Of a DNA stretch of 64,000 bases, positions 7,446 through 17,223 are shown in pieces; the first letter of the stretch is position 1, and each line of letters opens with the position of its first letter. This stretch comes from an uncultured Phascolarctobacterium sp. (lineage in GTDB: Bacteria; Bacillota; Negativicutes; Acidaminococcales; Acidaminococcaceae). The stretch is from positions 1-64,000 of the forward strand of contig UQZN01000015.1 in NCBI GenBank assembly GCA_900545535.1, read 5' to 3'. The notes beneath the pieces are model-generated. The model was not told the origin of the DNA. It did not search any database and saw nothing but the letters and a program-made list of their open reading frames with translations. Made by a program: the position numbers and the translations under genes.

Positions 7446-8099
7446 ATGAAAAATCGTGAACGTTATAATGCGTTGTCCTATTGGGAGCAGTTTCTATCAG
7501 AAAAACGGTTGGCGGCAGTCGGCTTTTGTGAAGATCATGCGCAGGAAACGGTGATAGTTAACGCCAGTATCGTTGCTGCAGAAAAGCAGATCTTCAGTAG
7601 TCACTGGCTGTGCCTGCCGAATTGTTATGCCGTGCTTGGTTTTTTGCAGTATGTGTATTTTCCAACGGTATTTTATCATATTATGCATGGCAATAATGAA
7701 TTGAAAATGCCACTGACCAGCACGGAAACTTTATATGATTATATCGCTGGCTGTGACACGAAGCATAAGGTTGCTATGTTGGAGCTACTGCAAAGGCTGC
7801 AGGGATTGTGGCAGGTACCTGCAGATGAGTGCCTGCTGCAGCTGCGGGACATCTGTACGGTGTTTAATGACTTGCCGCTGAACAGTGCCGCGGCAATGCA
7901 GGTCCTGCTGTTCGGCGAGGTGACGCAGGTCTGTGAATATATCAAAAAGCAGATCTGGTGTGAAGAAGTTTTTTATGAAGATTTCGGCTGTTCTTACAGC
8001 TGGCTGGAAAAGCTGTGCCAAAGCTTTGCGAACGGTGCTTTTTTCCGTTACCGGCTGCTGCATTTTCTCAATGACCGCGTTGGTTGTTTGACCGGGTAA
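7446..8099 (+). CDS. Hypothetical protein downstream of S4
   Basis: I do not recognise this 217-residue protein. It begins MKNRERYNALSYWEQFLSEKR, is soluble in appearance, rich in leucine, cysteine and aromatic residues, and has no clear signal peptide or membrane helix. It starts six bases after the S4 stop codon and has no good Shine-Dalgarno site, so it is probably translated by coupling to rpsD. A terminator follows. Nothing visible suggests a function. Confidence 0.6.
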   Translation: MKNRERYNALSYWEQFLSEKRLAAVGFCEDHAQETVIVNASIVAAEKQIFSSHWLCLPNCYAVLGFLQYVYFPTVFYHIMHGNNELKMPLTSTETLYDYIAGCDTKHKVAMLELLQRLQGLWQVPADECLLQLRDICTVFNDLPLNSAAAMQVLLFGEVTQVCEYIKKQIWCEEVFYEDFGCSYSWLEKLCQSFANGAFFRYRLLHFLNDRVGCLTG

Positions 8100-8126
8100 A
8101 ATGACAAATTTATAATTTTTATTATG

Positions 8127-8160
8127 AGCCTTGTACTTTACAGTACTGGGCTTTTGTTTT
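8127..8160 (+). terminator. Terminator after the S4 unit
   Basis: AGCCTTGTACT pairs (two internal mismatches) with AGTACTGGGCT, followed by T-rich sequence. Confidence 0.6.
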
Positions 8161-8236
8161 GTACTGCTGCCGCAGAAAAAAGTTGTATTATAGTGAAGAA
8201 TGAATTATGATACAAGCAGATGAATGGAGGTGCGTG

Positions 8237-9034
8237 ATGCAGCTGACAGTATTGGTAGATAACAATACCCTGATCGACCGTTATTATCTGGGTGAACCTG
8301 GGGTATCCTATTATATTGAAGACGGAGGCGCTAAAATTTTATTTGATGTGGGTTACTCTGATATTTTTTTGCAAAATGCTCAGGCGCTGGGTATCGATTT
8401 GAGCAGCTTACAGCGGGTCGTACTTTCGCATGGGCATAACGATCATACCAGAGGATTGCTGTGGCTGAGTGAGCAGGAATATTTTGCTGATTTGGAACTG
8501 GTCGCACATCCGGAGGCTTTGGAACCGAAACAGTTTAACGGCGAGGCTATCGGCGCGCCTTTTACAGCGAGGCAGCTGCGGGAAAAGTGCAGGCTGAGGC
8601 TGAGCAAAGAACCGGTATGGCTGACAGAAAAGCTGGTTTTTTTAGGAGAAATACCCCAGCTGCATGATTTTGAGCAGCGGCAAAGTTTCAGCGGCGGGTC
8701 TGATCCCGTGGACCTGGTCTTAGACGATACGGCTTTGGTTTATTGCGGTACAGACGGGTTGTTTGTAATCACAGGCTGTTCTCACAGCGGTATCTGTAAT
8801 ATCATTGAATATGCCAAACAAGTCTGCGGTGAAGTTAAAGTACAGGGCGTTATCGGCGGCTGGCATTTATTTAAGGTTGACGGACGCCTGGAAAAAACGA
8901 TCGCCTATTTACAGAAAAATAATATTCAGGAGCTGTATCCCTGCCATTGCTGTTCTTTTAAAGCTAAAGCCGCAGTGCATGCGCAGATCCCGATCCAGGA
9001 GATTGGTGTCGGGAAGAAACTGATAATTACCTGA
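8237..9034 (+). CDS. Metallo-beta-lactamase-fold hydrolase (COG1237 type)
   Basis: The 265-residue protein has the metal-binding motif SHGHNDH near residue 65, a second site in TGCSHSGICN and later GGWHLF and PCHCC histidine/cysteine motifs. These match the MBL subfamily annotated as dihydropterin-ribofuranosyl-aminobenzene phosphate synthase-like or simply metal-dependent hydrolase. GGAGG at 8226-8230 selects the ATG at 8237 over the in-frame ATG at 8207. It is a single-gene unit with its own terminator. The substrate is unknown. Confidence 0.8.
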   Translation: MQLTVLVDNNTLIDRYYLGEPGVSYYIEDGGAKILFDVGYSDIFLQNAQALGIDLSSLQRVVLSHGHNDHTRGLLWLSEQEYFADLELVAHPEALEPKQFNGEAIGAPFTARQLREKCRLRLSKEPVWLTEKLVFLGEIPQLHDFEQRQSFSGGSDPVDLVLDDTALVYCGTDGLFVITGCSHSGICNIIEYAKQVCGEVKVQGVIGGWHLFKVDGRLEKTIAYLQKNNIQELYPCHCCSFKAKAAVHAQIPIQEIGVGKKLIIT

Positions 9035-9044
9035 TAAAAGTAAG

Positions 9045-9080
9045 AAGCCATTGAGGATTTTCTCAATGGCTTTATTTTTT
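9045..9080 (+). terminator. Terminator after the MBL gene
   Basis: AAGCCATTGAG pairs with CTCAATGGCTT, followed by ATTTTTTT. The remaining 170 bases before kdpF show no convincing promoter. Confidence 0.85.
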
Positions 9081-9248
9081 TGCCTGGATATGTTGCAGCT
9101 GGTTTCTGGTACGGTCAGGTAAATTTTTACAGTTTTTTTACAGCGGAGACAGTTCTTTTGACGGCGGCTTTACGGCAAGTGGTAGTACAATAAATCATCA
9201 TCAGGTAGATGATTTGCAGATGGTGTTTTTGTACAAGGAGGGAAAATA

Positions 9249-9353
9249 ATGATGGAAATGCTGCCTTTGACAGAGTTATGGCTCAGCTTACTTTTAGCGG
9301 TAGGTATTTTATTTTATCTGATTTATGCATTATTGAAACCGGAGGATTTTTAA
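9249..9353 (+). CDS. kdpF: KdpF, small subunit of the Kdp K+ ATPase
   Basis: This 34-residue gene is easily missed. The peptide opens MMEMLPLTELW and is one membrane helix ending in YLIYALLKPEDF, the C-terminal signature of KdpF, which stabilises the KdpABC complex. AAGGAGG (9235-9241) lies just upstream of the tandem ATG codons at 9249 and 9252, and the stop is one base before kdpA. The GGAGGA near its end is the ribosome site for kdpA. Confidence 0.9.
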   Translation: MMEMLPLTELWLSLLLAVGILFYLIYALLKPEDF

Positions 9354-9354
9354 A

Positions 9355-11061
9355 ATGACAAAAGATATTCTGTTATTTGCATTGTTTTTAGCTGTATTAT
9401 TGCTGTGCGCCTGGCCGCTGGGTAAATATATGGCACGAGTTTTTAACTATGAAAAGACCTGGGGCGAGAGATTTTTTGCACCGCTGGAAAATATTTTTTA
9501 TAAAATGGCCAAGGTAGATCCGCACACAGAAATGCCCTGGAAAGAATATTGTCTAAATCTTATTATTTTTAATGCTTTAGGTATGTTATCGCTGTTTATT
9601 CTGCAGCTGACGCAGGCCTTTTTACCGTTGAATCCACAGCAGCTGCCCAACGTCGAAACCTGGCATCTGGCATTTAATACGGCCGCCAGCTTTATGACCA
9701 ATACCAACTGGCAGGCTTACAGCGGCGAGACTACTTTAAGTTATTTGACGCAAATGCTTGGCTTGACCGTACAAAACTTTTTATCGGCTGCAACAGGTGC
9801 TGCTGTCGCTATTGCCCTGATTCGCGGTTTGGTACGTAAAAATGCCGGTGAGTTAGGTAATTTTTGGGCGGACATTATCAGATGTACGACCAGAGTACTG
9901 CTACCTATTTGTGTCGTAGCAACATTGCTGCTGGTATCTCAGGGAGTTATCCAAAATCTTAGTCCTTATGTCGATGTTCACACTGTTGAAGGAGCGCAGC
10001 AAACGATTGCGATGGGGCCGGTTGCCTCTCAGGAAGCGATCAAGGAGTTGGGCACCAACGGCGGCGGTTTCTTTAATGCCAATTCTTCCCATCCGTTTGA
10101 AAATCCGACTCCTTTAAGTAATTTTTTGGAAATGTTTTTGATTTTAGTGATCCCGACAGGTTTATTGTTTACCTTTGGCGAGATGTGCAAAGATAAAAAG
10201 CAGGGGTATGCCGTTTTAGTGTCCATGCTGCTGCTATTTGTTCTGATGCTGGGGGTCTGCTATGCTTCGGAAAAATATGGTAATCCGATTGTGGCGGCGC
10301 AGGGCATCAGCGGAGATACTGCTATGGAGGGGAAAGAAGTCCGTTTTGGCATCGGCAGCAGCAGTTTATTTGCCACTGTCACTACGGCAGCTTCCTGCGG
10401 CGCAGTCAACTCAATGCATGACAGCTACACCGGTCTTGGCGGACTGGTTCCCATGCTGCAGATGATGCTGGGCGAAGTCGTTTTGGGTGGTGTCGGCGCC
10501 GGCTTTTACGGTATGATGCTGTATGTATTTATCACGGTTTTCATTGTCGGGCTGATGGTAGGCCGGACGCCTGAATATCTGGGTAAAAAGATCGAAGCGA
10601 AAGAAGTCGTTTTAACGATCGCCGGTCTTTTGATCCCGGCAGCGACAATTTTGTCAATGGCGGCGGTTTCCTGCCTTACGGAAGCCGGTCAGGCCGGTAT
10701 CTCCAACCCCGGGCCGCATGGTCTTAGCGAGATCTTATACGGTTTTGCTTCCGGTGTGGGCAATAACGGCAGTGCTTTTGCCGGTTTGGGCGCCAACAGC
10801 CTGTGGTATAATGTCCTGATCGGTCTGGCGATGCTGATCGGACGTTTTGCTGTCATTGTGCCGGTCTTAGCTATTGCGGGCAATATGGCAACGAAAAAAA
10901 TCGCTCCGGCGAGTGCCGGTACCTTCAATACCGGCAGCAGCCTTTTTGCCGTATTGCTGGCAGGCGTTGTTTTGATCGTTGGCGCGCTGACATTTTTACC
11001 GGCTCTGGCTCTGGGACCGATCGTAGATCAATTGTTCATGCTGCAGGGCAAGGTATTTTAA
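9355..11061 (+). CDS. kdpA: Potassium-transporting ATPase subunit KdpA
   Basis: The 568-residue polytopic membrane protein is the K+-selective channel-like subunit. All four selectivity-filter loops of the family are visible: TNTNWQAYSGE, GTNGGGFFNANS, SCGAVNSMHDS and GVGNNGSAFAG. Length and order are normal. It lies between kdpF and kdpB in the full kdpFABC-DE cluster, which in other bacteria is switched on by K+ limitation. Confidence 0.98.
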   Translation: MTKDILLFALFLAVLLLCAWPLGKYMARVFNYEKTWGERFFAPLENIFYKMAKVDPHTEMPWKEYCLNLIIFNALGMLSLFILQLTQAFLPLNPQQLPNVETWHLAFNTAASFMTNTNWQAYSGETTLSYLTQMLGLTVQNFLSAATGAAVAIALIRGLVRKNAGELGNFWADIIRCTTRVLLPICVVATLLLVSQGVIQNLSPYVDVHTVEGAQQTIAMGPVASQEAIKELGTNGGGFFNANSSHPFENPTPLSNFLEMFLILVIPTGLLFTFGEMCKDKKQGYAVLVSMLLLFVLMLGVCYASEKYGNPIVAAQGISGDTAMEGKEVRFGIGSSSLFATVTTAASCGAVNSMHDSYTGLGGLVPMLQMMLGEVVLGGVGAGFYGMMLYVFITVFIVGLMVGRTPEYLGKKIEAKEVVLTIAGLLIPAATILSMAAVSCLTEAGQAGISNPGPHGLSEILYGFASGVGNNGSAFAGLGANSLWYNVLIGLAMLIGRFAVIVPVLAIAGNMATKKIAPASAGTFNTGSSLFAVLLAGVVLIVGALTFLPALALGPIVDQLFMLQGKVF

Positions 11062-11073
11062 GGAGGATCTGAG

Positions 11074-13104
11074 ATGAAAAGAGACAGACAACAGCAAGAG
11101 ATTTTGAGCGAGGCCGTGCGTAATGCGTTTCTGAAGCTCGATCCTCGTATTCAATGGAAAAATCCTGTCATGTTCATAGTTTTTCTGGGGGCGATTTTAG
11201 CAGCATTACTGGCTCTACGCGCCTTTCTGGCAGGTAACATGCAGGAAGGCTGGTTTGACCTGCATATAGATTTATGGCTGTGGTTTACAGTACTGTTTGC
11301 CAATTTTGCCGAAGCAGTAGCGGAAGGCCGCGGTAAGGCGCAGGCGGAAAGTTTGCGTAAAGCCCGTAAATCCATTCAGGCAAAGAAAATCAAAGCTGAT
11401 GGCAGTCTGGAGACCGTGGGCTCTGAGGCGATCCGCAAGGGCGACATAGTTTTGGTTGAGGCTGGCGATACTATTCCTAACGACGGTGAAGTGATCGAAG
11501 GTATGGCATCAGTTGATGAAAGCGCCGTTACCGGTGAATCAGCGCCTGTTATCCGTGAATCCGGCGGCGATAAATCTTCTGTAACCGGCGGTACGAAGGT
11601 GCTGTCAGACTGGATCAAAGTCAGAGTCACGACTAACCCCGGTGAAACTTTCCTTGATCGGATGATCGGGCTGGTCGAAGGTGCAAAACGGCAGAAAACT
11701 CCGAATGAGATCGCCCTGACGCTGCTTTTAGTGGGACTGACGATCATCTTTCTGTTCGCGGTAGTGACACTGGAACCGTTTGCCATTTATTCCGGTACGG
11801 TTATTTCTGTGACGGCGTTGGTAGCGCTGCTGGTGTGCCTGATCCCGACGACGATCGGCGGCTTGCTGTCGGCGATAGGTATTGCCGGTATGGACAGGCT
11901 TTTGGGCCGTAATGTGCTGGCCATGAGCGGTCGTGCCGTAGAAGCGGCTGGTGACGTTAACGTACTGCTGCTTGATAAAACTGGTACTATTACCCTGGGC
12001 AACAGGATGGCGACGGAATTTATCCCGGCGGCCGGCGTTGCTGCGGGTGAACTGGCTGATGCGGCGCAGCTGGCTTCTTTAGCTGACGAAACTCCGGAAG
12101 GCCGCAGTATCGTAGTGCTGGCAAAAGAAAAATATGGCCTGCGTGAGCGCGACCTTACGCATTTACAGGCTGAATTCATTCCTTTTACTGCCCAGACCAG
12201 AATGAGCGGTATTGATACTGTCGATGCCAGAATACGCAAAGGCTCCATGGAAGCCATGCAGAATTATGTCAGCGAACTGGGCGGTACTTTTCCGGCGGAA
12301 GTTCGCAGCGCCTGTGAAAACATTGCTCATCAGGGCGGTACGCCTTTGGTGGTTGCCAAAGATAAACAGGTCATGGGAGTTATTTATCTGAAGGATATCG
12401 TTAAAGGCGGGATCAAAGAGCGTTTCAGTGAGTTGCGGAAAATGGGTATCAAAACGATCATGATCACCGGTGATAATCAGCTGACAGCGGCAGCGATCGC
12501 TGCCGAAGCAGGCGTGGATGATTTTCTGGCGGAAGCGACGCCGGAAGCGAAATTGAAAATGATCCGTTCCTATCAGCAGCAGGGAATGCTGGTGGCAATG
12601 ACAGGTGACGGCACTAATGATGCGCCGGCGCTGGCCCAGGCCGATGTGGGCGTAGCAATGAACAGTGGTACGCAGGCGGCTAAAGAAGCAGGCAATATGG
12701 TCGATCTTGATTCCAATCCAACGAAATTGATCGAAGTTGTCGAGATCGGCAAGCAGCTTTTGATGACGCGCGGTTCACTGACGACTTTCAGTATTGCCAA
12801 TGATATCGCAAAATATTTTGCGATCATTCCGGCCTTGTTTGCCGCAACCTATGCGCCGCTGGAAGTACTCAATATTATGCAGCTGCATTCGCCGCAGAGC
12901 GCTATCCTGAGCGCGGTTATTTTCAATGCGCTGATCATCATCGCACTGATACCGCTGGCGATGAAGGGTGTAGCCTATAAACCGCTGGGAGCTTCTAAAA
13001 TATTGCAGAGAAACCTGCTGCTGTACGGTGTCGGTGGTATCATCGTGCCGTTTATCGGGATCAAGCTCATCGATGTGCTTTTAGTTGCGTTAGGCTTGGC
13101 TTAA
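11074..13104 (+). CDS. kdpB: Potassium-transporting ATPase subunit KdpB
   Basis: This 676-residue P-type ATPase hydrolyses ATP to drive K+ uptake. Motifs in order are the actuator TGESAPV, the phosphorylation site DKTGT with Asp301, MITGDN and TGDGTNDAP of the P domain. Membrane helices fall at about 30-85, 215-270 and the C-terminal third. GGAGG sits in front of the ATG. No residue appears to be missing. Confidence 0.98.
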   Translation: MKRDRQQQEILSEAVRNAFLKLDPRIQWKNPVMFIVFLGAILAALLALRAFLAGNMQEGWFDLHIDLWLWFTVLFANFAEAVAEGRGKAQAESLRKARKSIQAKKIKADGSLETVGSEAIRKGDIVLVEAGDTIPNDGEVIEGMASVDESAVTGESAPVIRESGGDKSSVTGGTKVLSDWIKVRVTTNPGETFLDRMIGLVEGAKRQKTPNEIALTLLLVGLTIIFLFAVVTLEPFAIYSGTVISVTALVALLVCLIPTTIGGLLSAIGIAGMDRLLGRNVLAMSGRAVEAAGDVNVLLLDKTGTITLGNRMATEFIPAAGVAAGELADAAQLASLADETPEGRSIVVLAKEKYGLRERDLTHLQAEFIPFTAQTRMSGIDTVDARIRKGSMEAMQNYVSELGGTFPAEVRSACENIAHQGGTPLVVAKDKQVMGVIYLKDIVKGGIKERFSELRKMGIKTIMITGDNQLTAAAIAAEAGVDDFLAEATPEAKLKMIRSYQQQGMLVAMTGDGTNDAPALAQADVGVAMNSGTQAAKEAGNMVDLDSNPTKLIEVVEIGKQLLMTRGSLTTFSIANDIAKYFAIIPALFAATYAPLEVLNIMQLHSPQSAILSAVIFNALIIIALIPLAMKGVAYKPLGASKILQRNLLLYGVGGIIVPFIGIKLIDVLLVALGLA

Positions 13105-13123
13105 GAGAGGATGAGGTGAAAGT

Positions 13124-13696
13124 ATGGGCGCGATAAGAAGATCGTTAGTAATGATTATAACCTTGAGTATTTTTACCGGGCTGGTTTATCCGCTGGCGAT
13201 GACAGGTCTGGCACAGGCGGTATTTCCCAGCCGGGCTAATGGTAGTATAATAATAAAAGACGGGGTTCCGGTAGGATCGGCCCTGATCGGCCAGGCGTTT
13301 ACAGATGCCCGCTATTTTAGCAGCCGTCCTTCTGCCGGCGGCAATGATGCGGCCAATTCAGGCGGCACCAACTATGGCGGCACCAGCGCCAAACTGCAGC
13401 AGCAGGTCAATGAGAAAGCTGCGGCAGTCCGTGAAGTAAACGGCTGGGAGGCAAACAGGGATGTACCAAGTGTTTTGGTAACGAATTCCAGCAGTGGTCT
13501 GGACCCGCATCTGACGCCAGAGGCAGCTTATTGCCAGGTCGAACGTATTGCTAAAGCGCGCGGTCTGTCAATTGGACAGGTGCGCGATCTGGTGACGGAA
13601 CATATTGAAAAGGCCGATTTAGGCGTTGTGGGCGAGGATAGAGTCAATGTTTTGAAGCTGAATCTGGCACTTGATAAATTGCAACAGAACCAATAA
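13124..13696 (+). CDS. kdpC: Potassium-transporting ATPase subunit KdpC
   Basis: The 190-residue protein has one N-terminal membrane helix and the conserved motifs SALIGQAFTDARYFSSRPSA, ASG-like NSSSGLDPHLTPEAA and VNVLKLNLAL. It is the accessory subunit that helps ATP binding in KdpFABC. A small GC hairpin follows it before kdpD. Confidence 0.97.
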   Translation: MGAIRRSLVMIITLSIFTGLVYPLAMTGLAQAVFPSRANGSIIIKDGVPVGSALIGQAFTDARYFSSRPSAGGNDAANSGGTNYGGTSAKLQQQVNEKAAAVREVNGWEANRDVPSVLVTNSSSGLDPHLTPEAAYCQVERIAKARGLSIGQVRDLVTEHIEKADLGVVGEDRVNVLKLNLALDKLQQNQ

Positions 13697-13701
13697 AGTT
13701 A

Positions 13702-13726
13702 GGGCTGCATTTAGCAGCCCTATTTG
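13702..13726 (+). terminator. Weak hairpin between kdpC and kdpD
   Basis: GGGCTGC pairs with GCAGCCC around ATTTA, followed only by TATTT. With such a short T tract it may act as a partial terminator or mRNA stabiliser that lowers kdpDE expression relative to kdpABC. Confidence 0.45.
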
Positions 13727-13751
13727 GCTATCTTGCTAAGGAGAAACGGTT

Positions 13752-16469
13752 ATGGAACTGACAGAAAAACCTCAAAGTGGACATGAATATGCGGAAACAC
13801 TGCTGGCAGCAGTTAATAAGGAGCAGCGCGGCAAGCTGACGGTTTTTTTAGGTGCCGCCGCCGGCGTTGGTAAAACCTATACCATGCTGCAGGAAGCACA
13901 GACCCGCCTGCGAGAGGGAACTGATATCGTACTCGGGCTGGTGCTTACGCACGGGCGCGCAGAAACAGCAGCGCTTCTGGAAGGTCTGCCGCGTATTCCT
14001 GAGCAGGAAATAGAATATCATGGCAAGACGCTGCAGGAAATGGATCTGGATACGATCCTCAAACGCCGTCCGCAGCTGGTCGTCGTCGATGAACTGGCGC
14101 ACAGCAATGTCCCCGGCTCACGCCATCAACGGCGTTATCAGGATGTAGAAGAGCTTTTAGCTGCCGGTATCGACGTTTATACTGCCGTCAATATCCAGCA
14201 TATCGAAAGTTTGAATGATGTCGTGGCGCAGATTACCGGCAGTATCGTGCGTGAAACTGTACCGGACGCGTTTTTTGATCTGGCGGATGACATCAGATTG
14301 ATCGACATCCCGCCGAAGGAATTATTGCAGCGCTTGAAAGAGGGCAAGGTCTATCAGCCGCAGCAGGCCCAGCAGGCGCTTAAGGGCTTTTTCAGACAGG
14401 GGAATATCAGTGCGCTGCGGGAGCTGGCTTTAAGGTTTACGGCCCGTCATGTCGATCAGGACATGCTGGCCTATATGCGTCTGCATAAAATAGAAGGGCC
14501 CTGGCCGGCTTCTGGAAAAGTCATGGTCTGTGTCAGCGCCAGTCCTTTTTCGGCGCAGCTGATCAGGGCGGCGCAGCGTTTGGCACAGGGGCTGCATGCA
14601 GAATTTTTGGCAGTGCACATCGAAACGCCGGAGCGAAGATTTCCTCATGGCGATAAAGAACGGGAAAGGCTCTGGCGTAATCTGAATCTGGCTAAAGAGC
14701 TGGGTGGGCAGATTTTGACTACGGCAGGGACTGATTTTGTAGGAACAGTACTGCAAATCGCCGTTCGGGAAAATGTTACTGCGATCGTAGTCGGTAAATC
14801 AGGACCTCGCCGCTGGTATGAATGGGGCAGAAAAACTTTGATCGACAGACTGATCGATCAAAGCGGATTTATTCACGTTTATGTCATCCAGGGGCGGGAA
14901 GAAGAGGAAAAGCCTCCTGTCATCACTACAGCAGTACCGCACAGGCAGACCGGCTGGCGCCAGTACGTGGGGGCACTGGCGGCAGTTGTTATCACTACAG
15001 GGCTTTGTTATGTTTTCCGTGGTCAGCTGGAGCTGGTCAATATAGCATTGCTGTATCTGCTGCCGGTTTTATTGACGGCGGCCTGGTGGGGCAGAGGTAC
15101 TGCCTATGTAACGGCAGTTTTTTGTGTTTTAGGCTTTGACTTTTTATTTTTGGAACCGGTTTTTACCTTTACGATTTATGATATTCGCTATTTGTGGAGC
15201 TTTTTGATTTTTGGTCTGGTGGCATTTTTAGTTGGCGGGAAGACAGAATCACTGCGGCGGGAACTTGAAAGTACCAGACGTCGTGAAAGTAATGTCAACA
15301 GTCTGTACCGTTTCAGCAGCCGTATTGCCGCAGTAGACGATGCCGGGACGATCATGGAAGAATTTGTCAGCCATGTGGGGAGTGAGCTGCAGCGGACGGT
15401 GGTGGTTTTATTGCCTGAGAGGAAGGTGCTGCGGCTGCAGGCCTGTTATGCCGCGCAGAAGAAGGCTGCGACCGCTGAGTTTCAGTTGCCGCCGTCTGAA
15501 TATGCCGTAGCAGCGTGGGTCCAGGAACATGGACAGGCCGCCGGGCGTTCTACAGATACTTTGCCTGGTGCTGAAAATCTTTTTTTGCCGCTGTTGAACG
15601 GGGAAAAAGTTGTTGGCGTTGTGGGTATCGCTATTGATACGCGCAAGCTGTCGCCGGAGGAAAGGACCGTACTGGGTGCGTGGGTCAGCCTGCTGGCGAT
15701 CGCTTTGGTGCGGGCCGGTTTGAGCAGCGAAGCCAAACAGGCCGCTATGCTGCGGGAAGCTGATAAATTGAGGACAGCCCTTTTTAATTCCGTTTCCCAT
15801 GAACTGCGGACGCCTTTAGCAGCGATCATGGCAGCCATTTATACATTGAATGACAAAGCTGTTGCCTATGGGGAACAACAGCGTCAGCAGCTTTTGGAAA
15901 CTATTGCCGATGCTTCCAAACGGATGGAGCGGATCATCGGTAATCTTTTGGATACAGCCCGCATGGAAAGTGGGATGCTGCAGCTGAAGCTGGACTGGTG
16001 CGATCTGGAGGATGTTGTCAGCGGCGCTTTGCGGCGCAGCAGAGAGCATACGCAGAATTACCTGATCAAAGTGGAGATGGCGGAAGATCTGCCGCTGATT
16101 TATGCAGATGCCGCTTTGCTGGAGCATGTGGTGTTGAATTTACTAGATAATGCGGTAAAATATTCTGTAGAAGGCAGTAAGATCGAATTACAGACAGCTC
16201 TGGGCGCGAATGAAGTGATCGTGATGGTCAAAGACCGCGGTGTAGGCTTTAAAGAAGCGGATTTACCGCATTTATTCGATAAATTTTACCGGGCCGGGAA
16301 CACGGAAAAAATCAGCGGTACCGGTTTGGGCCTGGCGATCTGCAAGGGCATTGTTGACGCTCATCATGGCAGGATCTGGGCCGAGCTTCGTCCTGATGGC
16401 GGCAGTATTTTTGGTTTTGCTCTGCCTGTAACATTGCCGGAAGAAAAGGCTGGTGGAAAAAATGACTGA
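13752..16469 (+). CDS. kdpD: Sensor histidine kinase KdpD
   Basis: The 905-residue protein has the full KdpD architecture. The N-terminal KdpD domain carries a Walker A motif (residues 34-42, GAAAGVGKT), followed by a universal-stress-protein-like domain. About four membrane helices lie near residues 400-500. A GAF-like region precedes the HisKA domain with the phospho-acceptor in SVSHELRTPL near residue 683, and the ATPase domain has NLLDNAVKYS and GTGLGLAICKG. It senses K+/turgor status and phosphorylates KdpE. Confidence 0.96.
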   Translation: MELTEKPQSGHEYAETLLAAVNKEQRGKLTVFLGAAAGVGKTYTMLQEAQTRLREGTDIVLGLVLTHGRAETAALLEGLPRIPEQEIEYHGKTLQEMDLDTILKRRPQLVVVDELAHSNVPGSRHQRRYQDVEELLAAGIDVYTAVNIQHIESLNDVVAQITGSIVRETVPDAFFDLADDIRLIDIPPKELLQRLKEGKVYQPQQAQQALKGFFRQGNISALRELALRFTARHVDQDMLAYMRLHKIEGPWPASGKVMVCVSASPFSAQLIRAAQRLAQGLHAEFLAVHIETPERRFPHGDKERERLWRNLNLAKELGGQILTTAGTDFVGTVLQIAVRENVTAIVVGKSGPRRWYEWGRKTLIDRLIDQSGFIHVYVIQGREEEEKPPVITTAVPHRQTGWRQYVGALAAVVITTGLCYVFRGQLELVNIALLYLLPVLLTAAWWGRGTAYVTAVFCVLGFDFLFLEPVFTFTIYDIRYLWSFLIFGLVAFLVGGKTESLRRELESTRRRESNVNSLYRFSSRIAAVDDAGTIMEEFVSHVGSELQRTVVVLLPERKVLRLQACYAAQKKAATAEFQLPPSEYAVAAWVQEHGQAAGRSTDTLPGAENLFLPLLNGEKVVGVVGIAIDTRKLSPEERTVLGAWVSLLAIALVRAGLSSEAKQAAMLREADKLRTALFNSVSHELRTPLAAIMAAIYTLNDKAVAYGEQQRQQLLETIADASKRMERIIGNLLDTARMESGMLQLKLDWCDLEDVVSGALRRSREHTQNYLIKVEMAEDLPLIYADAALLEHVVLNLLDNAVKYSVEGSKIELQTALGANEVIVMVKDRGVGFKEADLPHLFDKFYRAGNTEKISGTGLGLAICKGIVDAHHGRIWAELRPDGGSIFGFALPVTLPEEKAGGKND

Positions 16470-17154
16470 AAGTGCTTTGCGGGTGCTGGTGATCGACGAT
16501 GAACCGGCTATCAGAAAACTTTTGAAAATATCGATGCAGGCCTATGGCTATGAGCTGGGCGAAGCGGCGGCAGGTCAGGAGGGGCTTTTAATGGCTGCTT
16601 CCTTCAGGCCGGATATCATTCTGATTGACCTGGGGCTGCCCGATATGGACGGTAAGGCAGTGGTAAAGGCTTTGCGGGAATGGTCGGAAACGCCGATCAT
16701 TGTTTTGACAGCGCGGGAACAGGAGCAGGAAAAAATTGCTGCGTTAGACGCCGGCGCCGATGATTATGTGACCAAACCTTTTGGTATGGGTGAGCTGATG
16801 GCCAGGATGCGGGTCTGTCTGCGCCGATCCGGCAATAAAGAGGGAGAACCGCTGCTGACCTGCGGCGGCTTGCAGCTCAATCTGCTGGAGCACAGGGTCG
16901 TAGTAGAAGGGCGCGAAGTCAAGCTGACGCCGACAGAGTATGAGCTGTTGAAGGTGATGCTCAAATATGCCGGACGCGTGCTGACGCATAAACAGCTGCT
17001 GAAAGCTGTCTGGGGTAATGAATATGATACGGACACCCATTATATCAGGATCTATATGCGGCAGCTGCGGCGTAAAATAGAGCCGGACCCGGCTCAGCCT
17101 AAATATCTGATCACCGAAGCGGGTATCGGTTACCGGCTGTTAGGCGGAGAATGA
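16462..17154 (+). CDS. kdpE: Response regulator KdpE
   Basis: This 230-residue OmpR-family regulator has a receiver domain with acidic pair 12-13, phospho-acceptor Asp56 (IDLGLPD) and the VTKPFG lysine, then a winged-helix DNA-binding domain (LTPTEYELLKVM ... THYIRIYMRQLRRKI). The ATG at 16462 overlaps the kdpD end by eight bases and has GGTGG upstream; a GTG at 16453 is a less likely start. It would activate kdpFABC. Confidence 0.96.
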   Translation: MTESALRVLVIDDEPAIRKLLKISMQAYGYELGEAAAGQEGLLMAASFRPDIILIDLGLPDMDGKAVVKALREWSETPIIVLTAREQEQEKIAALDAGADDYVTKPFGMGELMARMRVCLRRSGNKEGEPLLTCGGLQLNLLEHRVVVEGREVKLTPTEYELLKVMLKYAGRVLTHKQLLKAVWGNEYDTDTHYIRIYMRQLRRKIEPDPAQPKYLITEAGIGYRLLGGE

Positions 17155-17166
17155 ATTTGGGGATAG

Positions 17167-17201
17167 AAAAAAGGACTATTTCGTAAAGAAATAGTCCTTT
17201 T
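17167..17201. terminator. Bidirectional terminator between kdpE and the iadA unit
   Basis: AAAAGGACTATTTC pairs with GAAATAGTCCTTTT, and T runs lie on both strands, serving the convergent units. Confidence 0.85.
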
Positions 17202-17223
17202 ACTTTTAATATTGCGTTACTGT

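Noticed and set aside
13702..13726. Full terminator separating kdpABC from kdpDE
   Set aside because: The stem is short and the T tract poor, so it is listed only as a weak hairpin.
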